In this document: one piece after another, positions 25,970 through 35,628 of the stretch
Position numbering within the stretch: position 1 is the stretch's first letter
Layout of the letters: each line of letters opens with the position of its first letter
NCBI GenBank assembly: GCA_015661825.1
Contig: DQVI01000128.1
Span: 1 to 50,523, forward strand
From: Novosphingobium capsulatum
Lineage (GTDB): Bacteria > Pseudomonadota > Alphaproteobacteria > Sphingomonadales > Sphingomonadaceae
Direction: 5' to 3'
DNA length: 50,523 nt
The notes under the pieces: model-generated
The model's input: only the letters and a program-made list of their open reading frames with translations
Databases searched by the model: none
Told to the model about the DNA's origin: nothing
Made by a program: the position numbers and the translations under genes

Positions 25970-28864
25970 TCAGAAGTTCATCGTCGCGCTCACGAAGAAG
26001 CGGCGACCCAGAACGTCGTAAAGGGTCGGGAAGGTGTTGGTCTGTTCGCCGTTGCCCCCGTTCTGGGTGCTGGCAGCAAGCAGCGGCTTCTTGTCGAAGA
26101 GGTTGGTCACACCCGCACGGATGGTGAACACGTCCGACGCCTTGACCGAGGCCGAGAGGTCGAAATAGCTCACGCTGGTGAAGTGCTCGGATGCATAGAA
26201 GGTCGTCGTATCATCGTCGTCCGTCGGACCGATATAACGCCACATACCCGAGATCTGGTACTTGCGGGTGGCCAGGGTCGCGCGCAGGGTGTGGCGCCAT
26301 TGCGGGGTGGGAACGCCGCAGTTCGCGCCAAAGGCGCCAGCGCAGTGATAGACCAGATCAAGACCGACCACCGGGGTGAAGTCGTACTTGAGCAGGCGGG
26401 TGCCATCGAAGCCGAACACCAGCTTGGTGGCCGTGCCCAGGGCATTGCCAAGCGGCACGGTGTAGCTGGCCTTGAAGTCGATACCGGCGGTCTTCAGGCC
26501 ACCGCTGTTGACGTAGCCGTCGCGGAACGAGTCGATTTCACCGATGCCATTGCGCGAGATCGCGTTGCAGTACTGCTGGACATTGCCCTCGAAGCACAGC
26601 GTGCCGATCGACTGGGTCCCCACACCGCTGGTGATGTAGTTGTCGATCTTGATGTTGTAGTAATCGACCGTCGCCGAGAAGCGCGGCAGGAAGTGCGGCT
26701 GGAACACCGCACCGATGGTGTAGGTGTTGGCCGTTTCTTCGCGCAGGTTGGCGTTGCCGCCCAGGCGGCGCAGCGGGTTGACGTTGTTGGGATCCTGGAT
26801 CGCCGGGTTGCCGATGTTCGACAGCGGGGCGCCCGCGGCGTTGAACTGCGCGGTACAGATCGCATTGAGCGTGCTGCCCGCAACCGTCGCGGCGGCAGTG
26901 CCGCACTGATCGGCGTTGCCGTCGAAGCTGACGGTGTTGCCCAGGAACAGTTCGTTGACGCTCGGGCCGCGCACGGCCTTCTGGTACTGGCCACGGAACG
27001 TGATGCCCGCGAACGGCGACAGTTCGGCGCCAGCCGACCAGGTGAACACGTTGCCCGGCGCGTTCGAATAGTGCGAAGCGCGCGCCGCGCCGTTCAGTTC
27101 GAGGCGGTGGACGAAGTTGTCTTCGAGCAGCGGCACATGGACTTCGCCAAAGAATTCGCGAACCGAGTAGCTGCCCGAGGTTGCCTGACCGGGGTTGAAG
27201 CCGGCCACATTGCCCGAAGCCAGGTAAGTGTCGGGTTCGACCGAACCTTCTTCCTTGCGCCATTCGGCACCGAAGGCGACACCGACACCGCCCGCGCCCA
27301 GATCGAACAGCGAGGGGTTGGTGACCGCAAACGAAGCGACCTGCGTGGTGTAGGTTTCCACGTTGGTGGCCGTAACCGAGATGTAGTCGATCGCGGCCTG
27401 GCTCAGGTTGTTGACGCCAAAGATGTTGGCTGCAGCGCAACCACCGGCGCGGGCCACTTCGCTGGCGCAGACCGTCTGGCCACCGATGGTGGTGGTGTTG
27501 GTCGCGTTCAGGAAGCGGTCGATCGCCACGTTGCCCAGCTGGCGCTGGGTGTTCTTGGTGTGGGCGTACATGTAGTAGCCATCGTAGCTGAAGCCAGCCG
27601 CGATATCGCCCTTCATGCCGACCACGAGGCGGTAGGCGTTACGATCGTCCTTGTTGATGCGCGGGCCGATCTGGGTCGTGCGGTACGACCAGCTGGGCGC
27701 TGTCACATAGCCGTTGCCGTCGGTGTCCAGCGACTGGAGCGCGCTGCGGAAGGCCGGCGTGAAGAACTGCGAGTTCACGTCGAGCTGAAGCGGCCCGGTC
27801 GTGCCATCGCCATAGGGCGTGCCCGAGCTGATCGGGGTGGCGGCCAGCTGGTTGTTGACGCGGTTGTTGACGAACTGGCCTTCCAGGTAGGGCTGGAAGT
27901 GATCGTTGATGTCGTAGTGCGCCATGGCCGAGACCATGAAGCGTTCCTGCGGCACCTGGAGATAGTTGGTTGGTGCGTAGTTATAGGCGTCAGCGGTGCC
28001 GTTGTAGCAGGTATTGACCCCGCCCATGAAGTCCTGGTTGTTGCAGCCAAGACCCGTCGCGGCGCCCAGACCGGCGATGTTCACGCGGCCCTGCGGAACC
28101 GAGCTGGACCCGCCGGTGACGAAGCCACCTTCACCGTCATCGACCAGCGCATTACGCGCGAAGCTGCGGGCCGAGGCAAACACGGCCTTGCGCTTGGTGT
28201 AGCCCATGTAAAGGACGACGTTGCCCTTGTCGTCGGCGAAGTTGCCGCCCATGGTGCCGTTGACGTCCCAGATGGCGCCGTCGCCATGGCCGGTCAGATC
28301 GTAGCTCGAATTGAGCTGGAAGCCCGAGAAATTCCGCTTGAGACGGAAGTTCACGACACCCGCAATGGCGTCCGAACCATAGACCGCCGACTGGCCGCCG
28401 GTCACCACGTCCACGCTTTCGATCAGGGCCGAAGGGATGGTGTTGAGGTCGACCGTCTGGCTGACGTCGTACGACATGTAGCGACGACCATCGACGAGCA
28501 CGAGCGTGCGCTGCGAGCCGAGGTTGCGCAAGTTGACAGTCGCCACGCCGCCGCCCGGATTGTTCGACGCCGAAGTCGTCGTCGGGGTGACCTGCGGAAG
28601 GTCGTTCAGCACGTTTTCGATGTTGGCCGAGCCACCCTTGAGGGCGATGTCATCGGCAGTCACCACGTTGAGCGGGCTCGTGCTGGTCAGATCGGGACGC
28701 GCGATGCGCGAGCCGGTGACGATGATCGGCGTGGCCGCTTCAGGCGCCTCGGGCGCGGGCGCGGGGGCGGCGTCCTGGGCGAAAGCCGGAGCGGCCATCG
28801 AGGCGATCGCAAGCACGAAGCTTGCGGCACCGACGCGATAGGCGGTGGTCTTGGTCTTGGTCAC
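25970..28864 (-). CDS. TonB-dependent outer-membrane receptor A
   Basis: 964 aa. Signal peptide (AASFVLAIASMAAPAFAQ), an Ala/Pro-rich spacer, and a TonB-box/plug start PIIVTGSRIARPDLTSTSPL. Plug features are TLVLVDGRRYMSYD, NTIPSALIESVDVVTGGQSA and VYGSDAIAGVVNFRLKRNF. The 22-strand barrel ends in a terminal aromatic motif FFVSATMNF. A Cys pair (VCASEVARAGGCAAANIFG) belongs to the large sphingomonad/Caulobacter receptor group. The GTG 28864 start has AGAAGGGAC upstream. It is a close paralogue of the next receptor, with a shared structured leader. The ligand is not predictable; no transporter or hydrolase genes accompany it. Confidence 0.93.
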   Translation of the reverse strand: MTKTKTTAYRVGAASFVLAIASMAAPAFAQDAAPAPAPEAPEAATPIIVTGSRIARPDLTSTSPLNVVTADDIALKGGSANIENVLNDLPQVTPTTTSASNNPGGGVATVNLRNLGSQRTLVLVDGRRYMSYDVSQTVDLNTIPSALIESVDVVTGGQSAVYGSDAIAGVVNFRLKRNFSGFQLNSSYDLTGHGDGAIWDVNGTMGGNFADDKGNVVLYMGYTKRKAVFASARSFARNALVDDGEGGFVTGGSSSVPQGRVNIAGLGAATGLGCNNQDFMGGVNTCYNGTADAYNYAPTNYLQVPQERFMVSAMAHYDINDHFQPYLEGQFVNNRVNNQLAATPISSGTPYGDGTTGPLQLDVNSQFFTPAFRSALQSLDTDGNGYVTAPSWSYRTTQIGPRINKDDRNAYRLVVGMKGDIAAGFSYDGYYMYAHTKNTQRQLGNVAIDRFLNATNTTTIGGQTVCASEVARAGGCAAANIFGVNNLSQAAIDYISVTATNVETYTTQVASFAVTNPSLFDLGAGGVGVAFGAEWRKEEGSVEPDTYLASGNVAGFNPGQATSGSYSVREFFGEVHVPLLEDNFVHRLELNGAARASHYSNAPGNVFTWSAGAELSPFAGITFRGQYQKAVRGPSVNELFLGNTVSFDGNADQCGTAAATVAGSTLNAICTAQFNAAGAPLSNIGNPAIQDPNNVNPLRRLGGNANLREETANTYTIGAVFQPHFLPRFSATVDYYNIKIDNYITSGVGTQSIGTLCFEGNVQQYCNAISRNGIGEIDSFRDGYVNSGGLKTAGIDFKASYTVPLGNALGTATKLVFGFDGTRLLKYDFTPVVGLDLVYHCAGAFGANCGVPTPQWRHTLRATLATRKYQISGMWRYIGPTDDDDTTTFYASEHFTSVSYFDLSASVKASDVFTIRAGVTNLFDKKPLLAASTQNGGNGEQTNTFPTLYDVLGRRFFVSATMNF

Positions 28865-29060
28865 GGTTCAGTCCCTTCTGATGGCAGCCGGCGAAAGCCA
28901 GCCCGCCAGGAGCGACAACCCCGACACTCCACTGCCCCCCTCGTGCCTGGCCAAGGTCATGCAAGGGCATGAAACCTGTCGGGCATAGCGATGCAGCGTT
29001 CCACGAGCGCCGGGATCGATATTCCCTTTTGTGAGATTTTTCGTCGCATTTGAAAGCAGC
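28865..29060 (-). promoter_or_regulatory. Long structured 5' leader of receptor A
   Basis: Sequence blocks shared with the leader of receptor B: TGCTTTCAAATGCG, TCTCACAA, ATCGATCCCGGCGCTCGTGG and TGGAGTGTCGGGG. CCCGGCGCTC (29005-29014) can pair with GAGTGTCGGG (28920-28929) in all ten positions, counting two G-U pairs; in copy B the same positions are changed so that they still pair. This supports a conserved RNA structure in the transcript about 55-150 bases before the start codon. Confidence 0.65.
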
Positions 29061-29092
29061 TTCTGTCGGACATGCTCAAAACGTTTCACCAA

Positions 29093-29110
29093 TGTTGCAG
29101 CATGGCAACA
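29093..29110 (-). promoter_or_regulatory. Putative operator of receptor A
   Basis: Inverted repeat TGTTGC-N6-GCAACA, about 56 bases upstream of the conserved leader start. Receptor B has a different palindrome at nearly the same distance, so both may be regulator sites near the -35 region. Confidence 0.45.
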
Positions 29111-29300
29111 TATAGAGAAACGACATGCAAACTCCGGGAAATTTTTGGGAAACGAAGCGGCTCGCAAGCCTCATTTCGTTTCATTCGTTTCAAATGTGTC
29201 TGAAAGCCGCAACCGGCGCATCGTGCCGCAACAATCCCGCTTCCTGCGCAGGAAATAACGGGCCGGGCCACGAGACCGGGATTCCGGGTGCACGAAAAAA
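29111..29300. other. Intergenic stretch between receptor A promoter and receptor B terminator
   Basis: About 190 bases, relatively AT-rich at first, with direct repetition of CATTTCGTTTCATTCGTTTC-like words (29173-29192). No gene seen. Confidence 0.4.
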
Positions 29301-29328
29301 GCGGGCCCGGTCATCAGACCGGGCCCGC
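29301..29328 (-). terminator. Intrinsic terminator of the second TonB-dependent receptor
   Basis: 12-bp perfect stem GCGGGCCCGGTC / GACCGGGCCCGC with a 4-base loop, followed on the minus strand by TTTTTTCG. It lies about 45 bases beyond the receptor stop. Confidence 0.9.
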
Positions 29329-29371
29329 CCGCAAGGCTCGTCGCCTTGCGCGCCGCAGCGCGGAAAGGCGA

Positions 29372-32221
29372 TCAGAAGTCGGCGGTGATCCGCGCGAACA
29401 GGGTGCGACCCATCACGTCGTAGACGGTCGAGTAGGTGCTGCCCTGAACCGAGGTCGCCCCGCTGGTGTCACCCACGATCGGCGGCTTGGTATTGAACAT
29501 GTTGAGCACGCCGAACGAGAACGTGAACTTGTCGTTCACGCGGATATTCGCCGTTTCGTCGAAGTAGTGGTAGGCCGGGATGTGGCTCTTCTGGATGTCG
29601 GTGTATTCGTCTTCCTTCACCCCGCCAATCAGGCGCCAGCGGGTGGTCAGGTCGACGTTCTTGATGCCGAACGCGAAGGTCGCCACGTGCTTCCACTTCG
29701 GCGTGGGCATGTCGCACTGCGCGCCGAACTTGCCAGCGCATTCGTAGGTCACCCCGTCGATCTGCTGGAAGTTCTTGAACACGTAGGTGCCGGCAAAGCC
29801 GAAGCTGTAGTGGAACCCGCTGAGCGAACCGCGGTGGTAGTTCAGACCGAAGTCCAGACCGCGCGTGCGCATCACCGCCACGTTGTCGTAGAGCGTGTCC
29901 ACACCCACCGTGGTATCACCCGAGAGCGAACCGTCGAGCGGATTGCGGTGGATCATCTGGCAGTAGGCGTTGCCCGGGTTGTTCGAGCCGAAGCACTGGT
30001 CGAGCACCGTGGTGGGCGAGTTGTAGACGATCGCGTTCGAGATCTTGATGTCGTAGTAGTCGACCGTCAGCGACAGACCGCGAATGCGGCGCGGTTCGAG
30101 AACCATGCCCACGGTGATCGTGTTCGACTTTTCAGGCTTGAGCGCCGTGTTGCCGCCGGTGAAGATGTTGATCTGGCCAGCGGTCGGCTGCGGCACAAGG
30201 CCACGGGCCAGCTCGTTCTGGGTCACGCCCTGGGCAAGGCACATCGTCGCGGTCGAACCCGTCACGCCAGCGCCGGCGCAGGGGTCAGACTGAAGGCTGC
30301 CGGTCGCGGCCGTGCGCGGCAGGTAGAGTTCATAGAGGTTGGGCGCACGCACCGAACGCTGGAAGTTGGCGCGGAACTTGAGCCCTTCGACCGGCGCGTA
30401 ATCGCCGCCGACCTTGAACGCCGAAACGCCGCCCGAGGTCGAATAGTGCGAGTAACGATAGCCGGCTTCGATGTCGAGGGCCTGGATCCAGGGCTTGTCC
30501 TGGACCAGCGGCATCTTGAATTCGCCGTAGATTTCCTTGACGTCGTAGCTCTTGTTCGGGATGTCGAAGCCCTGACCGTAATAGATCAGGTCGCCCGAGG
30601 CATAGTTGCCGCTCACGCGGGTGTCGGCGGTTTCACGGCGATAGTCCACACCGACCGAGAGCGCGGCCGGGGCCGAGGCAAACGGGCTCTGGAGGAACTT
30701 GAGGTCGCCCGAGAGGCTGCCTTCGACAACCAGCTGCGAGGTGCGGTCGTCCTGGGTGGCGTTCTGGGCCACATAGGACAGCGCCTGGCGGTTGATGCCA
30801 TTGTACGCGAACAGGTTGATCGGCACGCAGCCGGCCGCGCGAGCGGTCGCCGAGCGGCACATCACGCCGCCGCTGCCGTTCGAAACGGCGTCGAGCGCTT
30901 CGCTCAGCGCGTTATACGAAAGGTCGTTCTGAAGCAGCGTGTGCTTGTGGACCTGCGCATACTGGAACGAGGTGTCGAACTTGAAGCCGGTGTTGAAGAA
31001 GTCACCACGGAAGCCGTTCAGAACCTGCCAGGTCGTGCTGGAGTGGTTCTCGATGCGGCCACCGATTTCGGTGATGCGGCGGCGAATGCCAATGGCCGAA
31101 GTGCCGTCGGCGTTGATCCGCAGATCGGGGTTGGCGGCCTGATCGAAGAACGCGGTGCGCTCGGAATCGGTCAGGTACGGGTTATCCTGGCTGATGTTGA
31201 AGCGGAAACCGGCGGTGGCCGTCGGGGCCAGCGTCTGCACCGTCTTGACGTGCTGGTACGAACCCCAGCCATACATCTCGACGTGGTCGCTGACTTCATA
31301 GTTCCACAGCGCCATGCCGCCATAACGCTCCATCGGCGTCTGGGCATAGTTGATGGGGTTGAAGTTGTAGCCCGCGACATTCGAGCTCAGCGTGCCGTCA
31401 GCCTGAATCTGCTGGCGACCGGCGCCGGGGATGTCGAAAGCGGTCGGCGTCGTGTTCGACGAGCCGCACATCTGGGTCAGGTCGTCCGAGCACAGCGTGC
31501 GGTTGGCGAAGCTGCGCGAGGCATACTTGACGCCTTCACGCTTCGAGTAGTTGCCCGCAACGACCAGGTGGCCACGGTCGCCCAGCTTGATGCCGCCGAC
31601 CAGGTTGGCGTTGTACATCGCGCCATCGCCATAGCCGGTCACCTGGGTGCCCGCATCGAGCTTGAGGCCGGTGAACTTGTCGTCGAGCACGAAGTTGACC
31701 ACGCCCGAGATCGCGTCCGAACCATAGACCGCCGACGCACCGCCGGTCAGGACCTGGACGTTCTTGATCAGGGCGGTGGGAACCTGGTTGACGTCGACCG
31801 AACCGCTCGCGTCATAGACGGGCAGGCGCTTGCCGTTGAGCAGCACCAGCGTACGCTTCGAACCCAGACCGCGCAGGTCGACCGTGGCCGAACCGTCGCC
31901 CGGGTTGTTGCTCGACGCGCCAAGACCCGACGCGAACTGCGGGTTGACCTGCAAGATCTGCTCGACCGTCACGGTGTTGACGGTCTTCATCGTGTCGGCG
32001 CTGATCACCGAGACCGGGCTCGAAGCCGTCAGGTCGGGGCGTTCGATGCGCGAACCGGTCACGATGATCGGCGCGCCGCCATCGGCACCCAGATCGGCGG
32101 AGGGGGCATCGGCCTGGGGAGCGGCTGGGGTCGCGTCCTGGGCGAGGGCCGGGGAGGCCATGCTCGCCAGGGCAAGCGCCATGCCGGCTGCACCCGCGTA
32201 GTAGGTGAAAGTCTTGGTCAC
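29372..32221 (-). CDS. TonB-dependent outer-membrane receptor B
   Basis: 949 aa from GTG 32221. Signal peptide (GAAGMALALASMASPALAQD), Ala/Pro spacer, TonB-box/plug start APIIVTGSRIERPDLTASSP, plug motifs TLVLLNGKRLPVYD, VPTALIKNVQVLTGGASA and VYGSDAISGVVNFVLDD, and a barrel ending MGRTLFARITADF. The start was chosen by comparison with receptor A, which also begins GTG-ACC-AAG-AC, with GAGGGAC upstream; ATG 32239 is an alternative. It is transcribed in the same direction as receptor A but has its own terminator, leader and operator, so the two are separate units produced by duplication. The ligand is unknown. Confidence 0.93.
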   Translation of the reverse strand: MTKTFTYYAGAAGMALALASMASPALAQDATPAAPQADAPSADLGADGGAPIIVTGSRIERPDLTASSPVSVISADTMKTVNTVTVEQILQVNPQFASGLGASSNNPGDGSATVDLRGLGSKRTLVLLNGKRLPVYDASGSVDVNQVPTALIKNVQVLTGGASAVYGSDAISGVVNFVLDDKFTGLKLDAGTQVTGYGDGAMYNANLVGGIKLGDRGHLVVAGNYSKREGVKYASRSFANRTLCSDDLTQMCGSSNTTPTAFDIPGAGRQQIQADGTLSSNVAGYNFNPINYAQTPMERYGGMALWNYEVSDHVEMYGWGSYQHVKTVQTLAPTATAGFRFNISQDNPYLTDSERTAFFDQAANPDLRINADGTSAIGIRRRITEIGGRIENHSSTTWQVLNGFRGDFFNTGFKFDTSFQYAQVHKHTLLQNDLSYNALSEALDAVSNGSGGVMCRSATARAAGCVPINLFAYNGINRQALSYVAQNATQDDRTSQLVVEGSLSGDLKFLQSPFASAPAALSVGVDYRRETADTRVSGNYASGDLIYYGQGFDIPNKSYDVKEIYGEFKMPLVQDKPWIQALDIEAGYRYSHYSTSGGVSAFKVGGDYAPVEGLKFRANFQRSVRAPNLYELYLPRTAATGSLQSDPCAGAGVTGSTATMCLAQGVTQNELARGLVPQPTAGQINIFTGGNTALKPEKSNTITVGMVLEPRRIRGLSLTVDYYDIKISNAIVYNSPTTVLDQCFGSNNPGNAYCQMIHRNPLDGSLSGDTTVGVDTLYDNVAVMRTRGLDFGLNYHRGSLSGFHYSFGFAGTYVFKNFQQIDGVTYECAGKFGAQCDMPTPKWKHVATFAFGIKNVDLTTRWRLIGGVKEDEYTDIQKSHIPAYHYFDETANIRVNDKFTFSFGVLNMFNTKPPIVGDTSGATSVQGSTYSTVYDVMGRTLFARITADF

Positions 32222-32400
32222 GGTCGTTCTGTCCCTCATTGGGGGGCGGACGCACACCGTGCGGCCACCAGTAGCGGCAGCCCCGGCACTCCACGTCCGC
32301 GCCCGCACAAAGTGCGGGCGACTGGGGCCGTGTTCCACGAGTGCCGGGACCGATGGCGTGTGTTCTTGTGAGAAACCGGGCCGCTTGGAAGCACGTAGTG
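32222..32400 (-). promoter_or_regulatory. Long structured 5' leader of receptor B
   Basis: Carries the same blocks as receptor A's leader (TGCTTCCAAGCGG, TCTCACAA, ATCGGTCCCGGCACTCGTGG, TGGAGTGCCGGGG). CCCGGCACTC (32339-32348) pairs perfectly with GAGTGCCGGG (32282-32291). Between the arms lies an extra 9-bp hairpin CGCCCGCAC-TTT-GTGCGGGCG (32300-32320) that copy A lacks. Confidence 0.65.
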
Positions 32401-32424
32401 ACGAGTGAAACCAAATCGACTTAT

Positions 32425-32443
32425 TGGTGTGACACTGACACCA
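32425..32443 (-). promoter_or_regulatory. Putative operator of receptor B
   Basis: Inverted repeat TGGTGT-N7-ACACCA about 52 bases upstream of the conserved leader start. Sequence differs from the palindrome at the same position of receptor A, which would fit control by two different regulators; neither regulator is in the window. Confidence 0.45.
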
Positions 32444-32753
32444 CAGTATCGGCAAATATCTGAAAAATAGCGTGTTGTTTGCGAAATATTACGGACCTTT
32501 CTGCAACTGAAGCGTGCCGCTGAAACCATCCAAAGTTTCATTTGCAATCTCATTCCGGCCGTGCCGCGCAATTCCGCAAGCCATGAGGGCCTGTCGCGAC
32601 ATTTCCGTGCCCAAACAGCCCAAATCCCGGCCGGGCAGAACGTGCGCAGATTTGTGTCAGGGGAAACAGCATTCGCGCAGGCCCGCGCAAGGGAGGCTGC
32701 GCCGGGCAAGGCACGGCGCAGCAGGACAGACAGAACGGGCCGGAAAGCGGAAC
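32444..32753. other. Intergenic region between receptor B promoter and nadE
   Basis: About 310 bases. A GCTGCGCCG / CGGCGCAGC hairpin at 32696-32722 lies 30 bases beyond the nadE stop and may act as its terminator, though it lacks a T-run. The rest shows no gene or clear element. Confidence 0.45.
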
Positions 32754-34421
32754 TCAGGCCGTGCGGAACCCCTGCGTGATCGGATAGCGGCGATCACGGC
32801 CAAAGTTGCGCATGCCCAGCTTCACCCCCGGCGGGGCCTGACGGCGCTTGTATTCGGCCAGATGGAGCAGGCGCTCGATCCGCTCGACGGTGGCCCGCTC
32901 GAAGCCCTCGGCGGCGATCTGGTCGACGCTCTTCTCGTGTTCGACGAGGCCCAGCAGGATCGCGTCGAGCACGTCGTAGGGCGGCAGCGAATCCTCGTCC
33001 TTCTGGTCGGGGCGCAGTTCCGCGCTGGGCGGCTTGGCAATCACCCGCTCGGGCATGACCGGGCCATCGGGACCAAGGCCGATCTTCGGGCGGTGTGCGT
33101 TGCGCCAGCGCGAGATCGCAAACACGGTGGTCTTGTAGGCGTCTTTCAGCGGGTTGTAGCCGCCGTTCATGTCGCCATAGATCGTGGCGTAGCCCACGCT
33201 CATCTCGCTCTTGTTGCCGGTCGTCACCAGCATCGGCCCAAACTTGTTCGACAGCGCCATCAGCGTGGTGCCGCGAATGCGCGACTGGAGGTTCTCCTCG
33301 GTCAGGTCTGGCGCGCGGCCCTCGAACAGGGGGGCGAGCATCTGGGTAAAGCCGTCGACCGCCGGGCTGATCGGCACGGTGTCGAGCCGCACGCCCAGCA
33401 TCTGCGCGCACCCTGCCGCATCGTCGAGGCTTTCCTGGCTGGTGTAGCGGCTGGGCAACATCACGCACCACACCCGCTCCGCGCCCAGCGCATCGACCGC
33501 GATGGCCGCGCACAGCGCCGAATCGATCCCGCCCGAAAGGCCCAGCAGGACGCCGGGGAAGCGGTTCTTGTTCACATAGTCGCGCAGCGCCATGACCATG
33601 GCCGCGTAGATGTCTTCGGGATGCTCGGCCAGATCGGCGACATCGCCCGCCTCGCAGCGCCAGCGATGACCATGGCCAAACGGCACCTTGTTCCACACCG
33701 TGTCGACCACCGCCTCTTCCCAGTCGGGAAGCTGGACCCACAGCGCGCCTTCCGGGCCGACCACGAAGCTTGCGCCGTCGAACACGATTTCGTCCTGCCC
33801 GCCCACGCGGTTGACATAGGCGAGCGGAATGCCGGTATCGATCGCGCGGCGCTTGGCCACGCCGTCGATGCGCAGCACGTCCTTGTCGATCTCGTAGGGG
33901 CTGCCGTTGACGCACACGAAGATTTCGGCGCCCAGTTGCGCCAGATGGCGGCAGACATCGGGGTGCCAGATGTCTTCGCAGATCGGCAGGCCGAGGATGG
34001 CGCCGCGAAACGGCACCGGCTCGGGCAGGGGGCCGGGCAGGAACAGGCGTTTTTCGTCGAAGGTGCCGTAATTGGGCAATTCATATTTGAAGCGGGTGGC
34101 CACGATGCGGCCCTGATCGAGCAGGGCGACGCCATTGTGAAGCGCCCCGTCGCGCACGAAGACCGAGCCGACGAGCATCGCCGGGCCGCCATCGGCGGTG
34201 ACTTGCGCCATCTTTTCCAGCTCGACCGCCGCGCGCTCGATCAGCGCGGGCTTGAGGATCAGGTCCTCGGGCGGATAGCCGATCAGCTGCATCTCGGGAA
34301 AGACAATCAGGTCGCTGTGCATCGCCTTGCTGCGCGTGGCGAGCATGGCGGCGGCATTGGCGGCAAGATCGCCAACCTTCTGGTTGAGCTGTGCCAGCGT
34401 GATGATCAATTTATCAGCCAT
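32754..34421 (-). CDS. nadE: Glutamine-dependent NAD+ synthetase
   Basis: 555-aa two-domain enzyme making NAD+ from deamido-NAD+ with ammonia taken from glutamine. The N-terminal nitrilase-like glutaminase has Glu in IVFPEMQLIGYPPEDL, Lys region in FKYELPNYGTFDEKR and nucleophile Cys in LPICEDIWHPD. The C-terminal synthetase has the P-loop GLSGGIDSALCAAIA, followed by TTGNKSEMSVGYATIYGDM and a C-terminal YPITQGFR end. ATG 34421 opens directly with the domain. It is divergent from prs, a sensible pairing because PRPP is also a precursor of NAD. Confidence 0.96.
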   Translation of the reverse strand: MADKLIITLAQLNQKVGDLAANAAAMLATRSKAMHSDLIVFPEMQLIGYPPEDLILKPALIERAAVELEKMAQVTADGGPAMLVGSVFVRDGALHNGVALLDQGRIVATRFKYELPNYGTFDEKRLFLPGPLPEPVPFRGAILGLPICEDIWHPDVCRHLAQLGAEIFVCVNGSPYEIDKDVLRIDGVAKRRAIDTGIPLAYVNRVGGQDEIVFDGASFVVGPEGALWVQLPDWEEAVVDTVWNKVPFGHGHRWRCEAGDVADLAEHPEDIYAAMVMALRDYVNKNRFPGVLLGLSGGIDSALCAAIAVDALGAERVWCVMLPSRYTSQESLDDAAGCAQMLGVRLDTVPISPAVDGFTQMLAPLFEGRAPDLTEENLQSRIRGTTLMALSNKFGPMLVTTGNKSEMSVGYATIYGDMNGGYNPLKDAYKTTVFAISRWRNAHRPKIGLGPDGPVMPERVIAKPPSAELRPDQKDEDSLPPYDVLDAILLGLVEHEKSVDQIAAEGFERATVERIERLLHLAEYKRRQAPPGVKLGMRNFGRDRRYPITQGFRTA

Positions 34422-34627
34422 GACACGACTCTAGGCGGCAATGGCGCCTTGCGGCAAGAGCGGCTGTTGCAGGCCATGGGGTGCAAGGCAGCCTGCAAAA
34501 GAGCGCAAACAGCCCGAAATGCGGCGCAATTGGGGCACAATCGGGGCTGGCGGGCGTTGCAAAATCGTCATCTTTGGCTAAGGGCGGCGCAGGATCAGGA
34601 CCACCCAAAAGACTCGAGGGATTTCTC

Positions 34628-35563
34628 ATGAAGATCATGTCCGGCAACGGCAACCTGCCGCTGGCCCGCGCCATCGCGGCCTATCTGGAAACGCCGTTGA
34701 CCGACGCGGCCGTGCGCCGGTTCGCCGACGAGGAAGTCTTCGTGGAAATCCACGAGAACGTGCGCGGCGAAGACGTCTTCCTCGTCCAGTCGACCAGCTT
34801 CCCCACCAACGACAACCTGATGGAACTGCTGATCTGCATCGACGCGCTGCGTCGTGCCTCGGCCAAGCGCATCACGGCGGTCATCCCCTACTTCGGCTAT
34901 GCCCGCCAGGACCGCAAGCCCGGCCCGCGCACGCCGATCTCGGCCAAGCTGGTTGCCAACCTGATCACCACGGCAGGTGCCGACCGCGTGCTGGCGGTCG
35001 ATCTCCACGCCGGGCAGATCCAGGGCTTCTTCGACATCCCGACCGACAACCTGTTTGCCGCCCCCGTCATGGCGGCTGACATCCAGACCCGCTACGGCGG
35101 CCAGGAACTGATGGTCGTCTCGCCCGACGTGGGCGGCGTGGTGCGCGCCCGCGCGCTGGCCAAGCGCCTCGACAATGCCCCGCTGGCGATCGTCGACAAG
35201 CGTCGCGACCGTCCCGGCCAGTCGGAAGTGATGAACATCATCGGCGACGTGCGTGGCCGCATGTGCATCCTGATCGACGACATCATCGATTCGGGCGGCA
35301 CCCTGTGCAACGCGGCGCAGGCGCTGATGGACGAAGGCGCGGCGGGCGTTGCCGCCTACATTTCGCACGGCGTGCTTTCGGGCGCGGCGGTGGCCCGCGT
35401 GGGCAATTCGGCGCTCAAGGAACTGGTGATCACCGACACCATCCTGCCCACCGAAGCGACCAAGGCCTGCGACCGCATCCGCATCCTGACCATCGCCCCG
35501 CTGATCGGCGAGGCCATGCGCCGCATCGCCGACGAGGCTTCGGTTTCGAGCCTGTTCGACTGA
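34628..35563 (+). CDS. prs: Ribose-phosphate pyrophosphokinase (PRPP synthetase)
   Basis: 311-aa class I enzyme making PRPP from ribose 5-phosphate and ATP for nucleotide, His, Trp and NAD synthesis. Seen are the ATP-binding region [20 protein letters not shown], the metal-binding [19 protein letters not shown] and the PRPP loop [21 protein letters not shown] 34628 starts with the family's [13 protein letters not shown]. The ribosome-binding site is a modest GAGGGA upstream. It is followed by a strong hairpin. Confidence 0.97.
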   Translation: MKIMSGNGNLPLARAIAAYLETPLTDAAVRRFADEEVFVEIHENVRGEDVFLVQSTSFPTNDNLMELLICIDALRRASAKRITAVIPYFGYARQDRKPGPRTPISAKLVANLITTAGADRVLAVDLHAGQIQGFFDIPTDNLFAAPVMAADIQTRYGGQELMVVSPDVGGVVRARALAKRLDNAPLAIVDKRRDRPGQSEVMNIIGDVRGRMCILIDDIIDSGGTLCNAAQALMDEGAAGVAAYISHGVLSGAAVARVGNSALKELVITDTILPTEATKACDRIRILTIAPLIGEAMRRIADEASVSSLFD

Positions 35564-35569
35564 TCAGAA

Positions 35570-35605
35570 AAGCCCTGCGCGGGGGAGGCTCCCCGCGCAG
35601 GGCTT
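35570..35605. terminator. Bidirectional terminator between prs and the DUF815 gene
   Basis: AAGCCCTGCGCGGGG and its exact complement with a 6-base loop. On the minus strand it is followed by TTTTCTGATC, so it serves the DUF815 gene best; as a stable hairpin it can also end the prs transcript. Confidence 0.8.
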
Positions 35606-35628
35606 CGTCCGCTTTCAGACAGCCCCTG

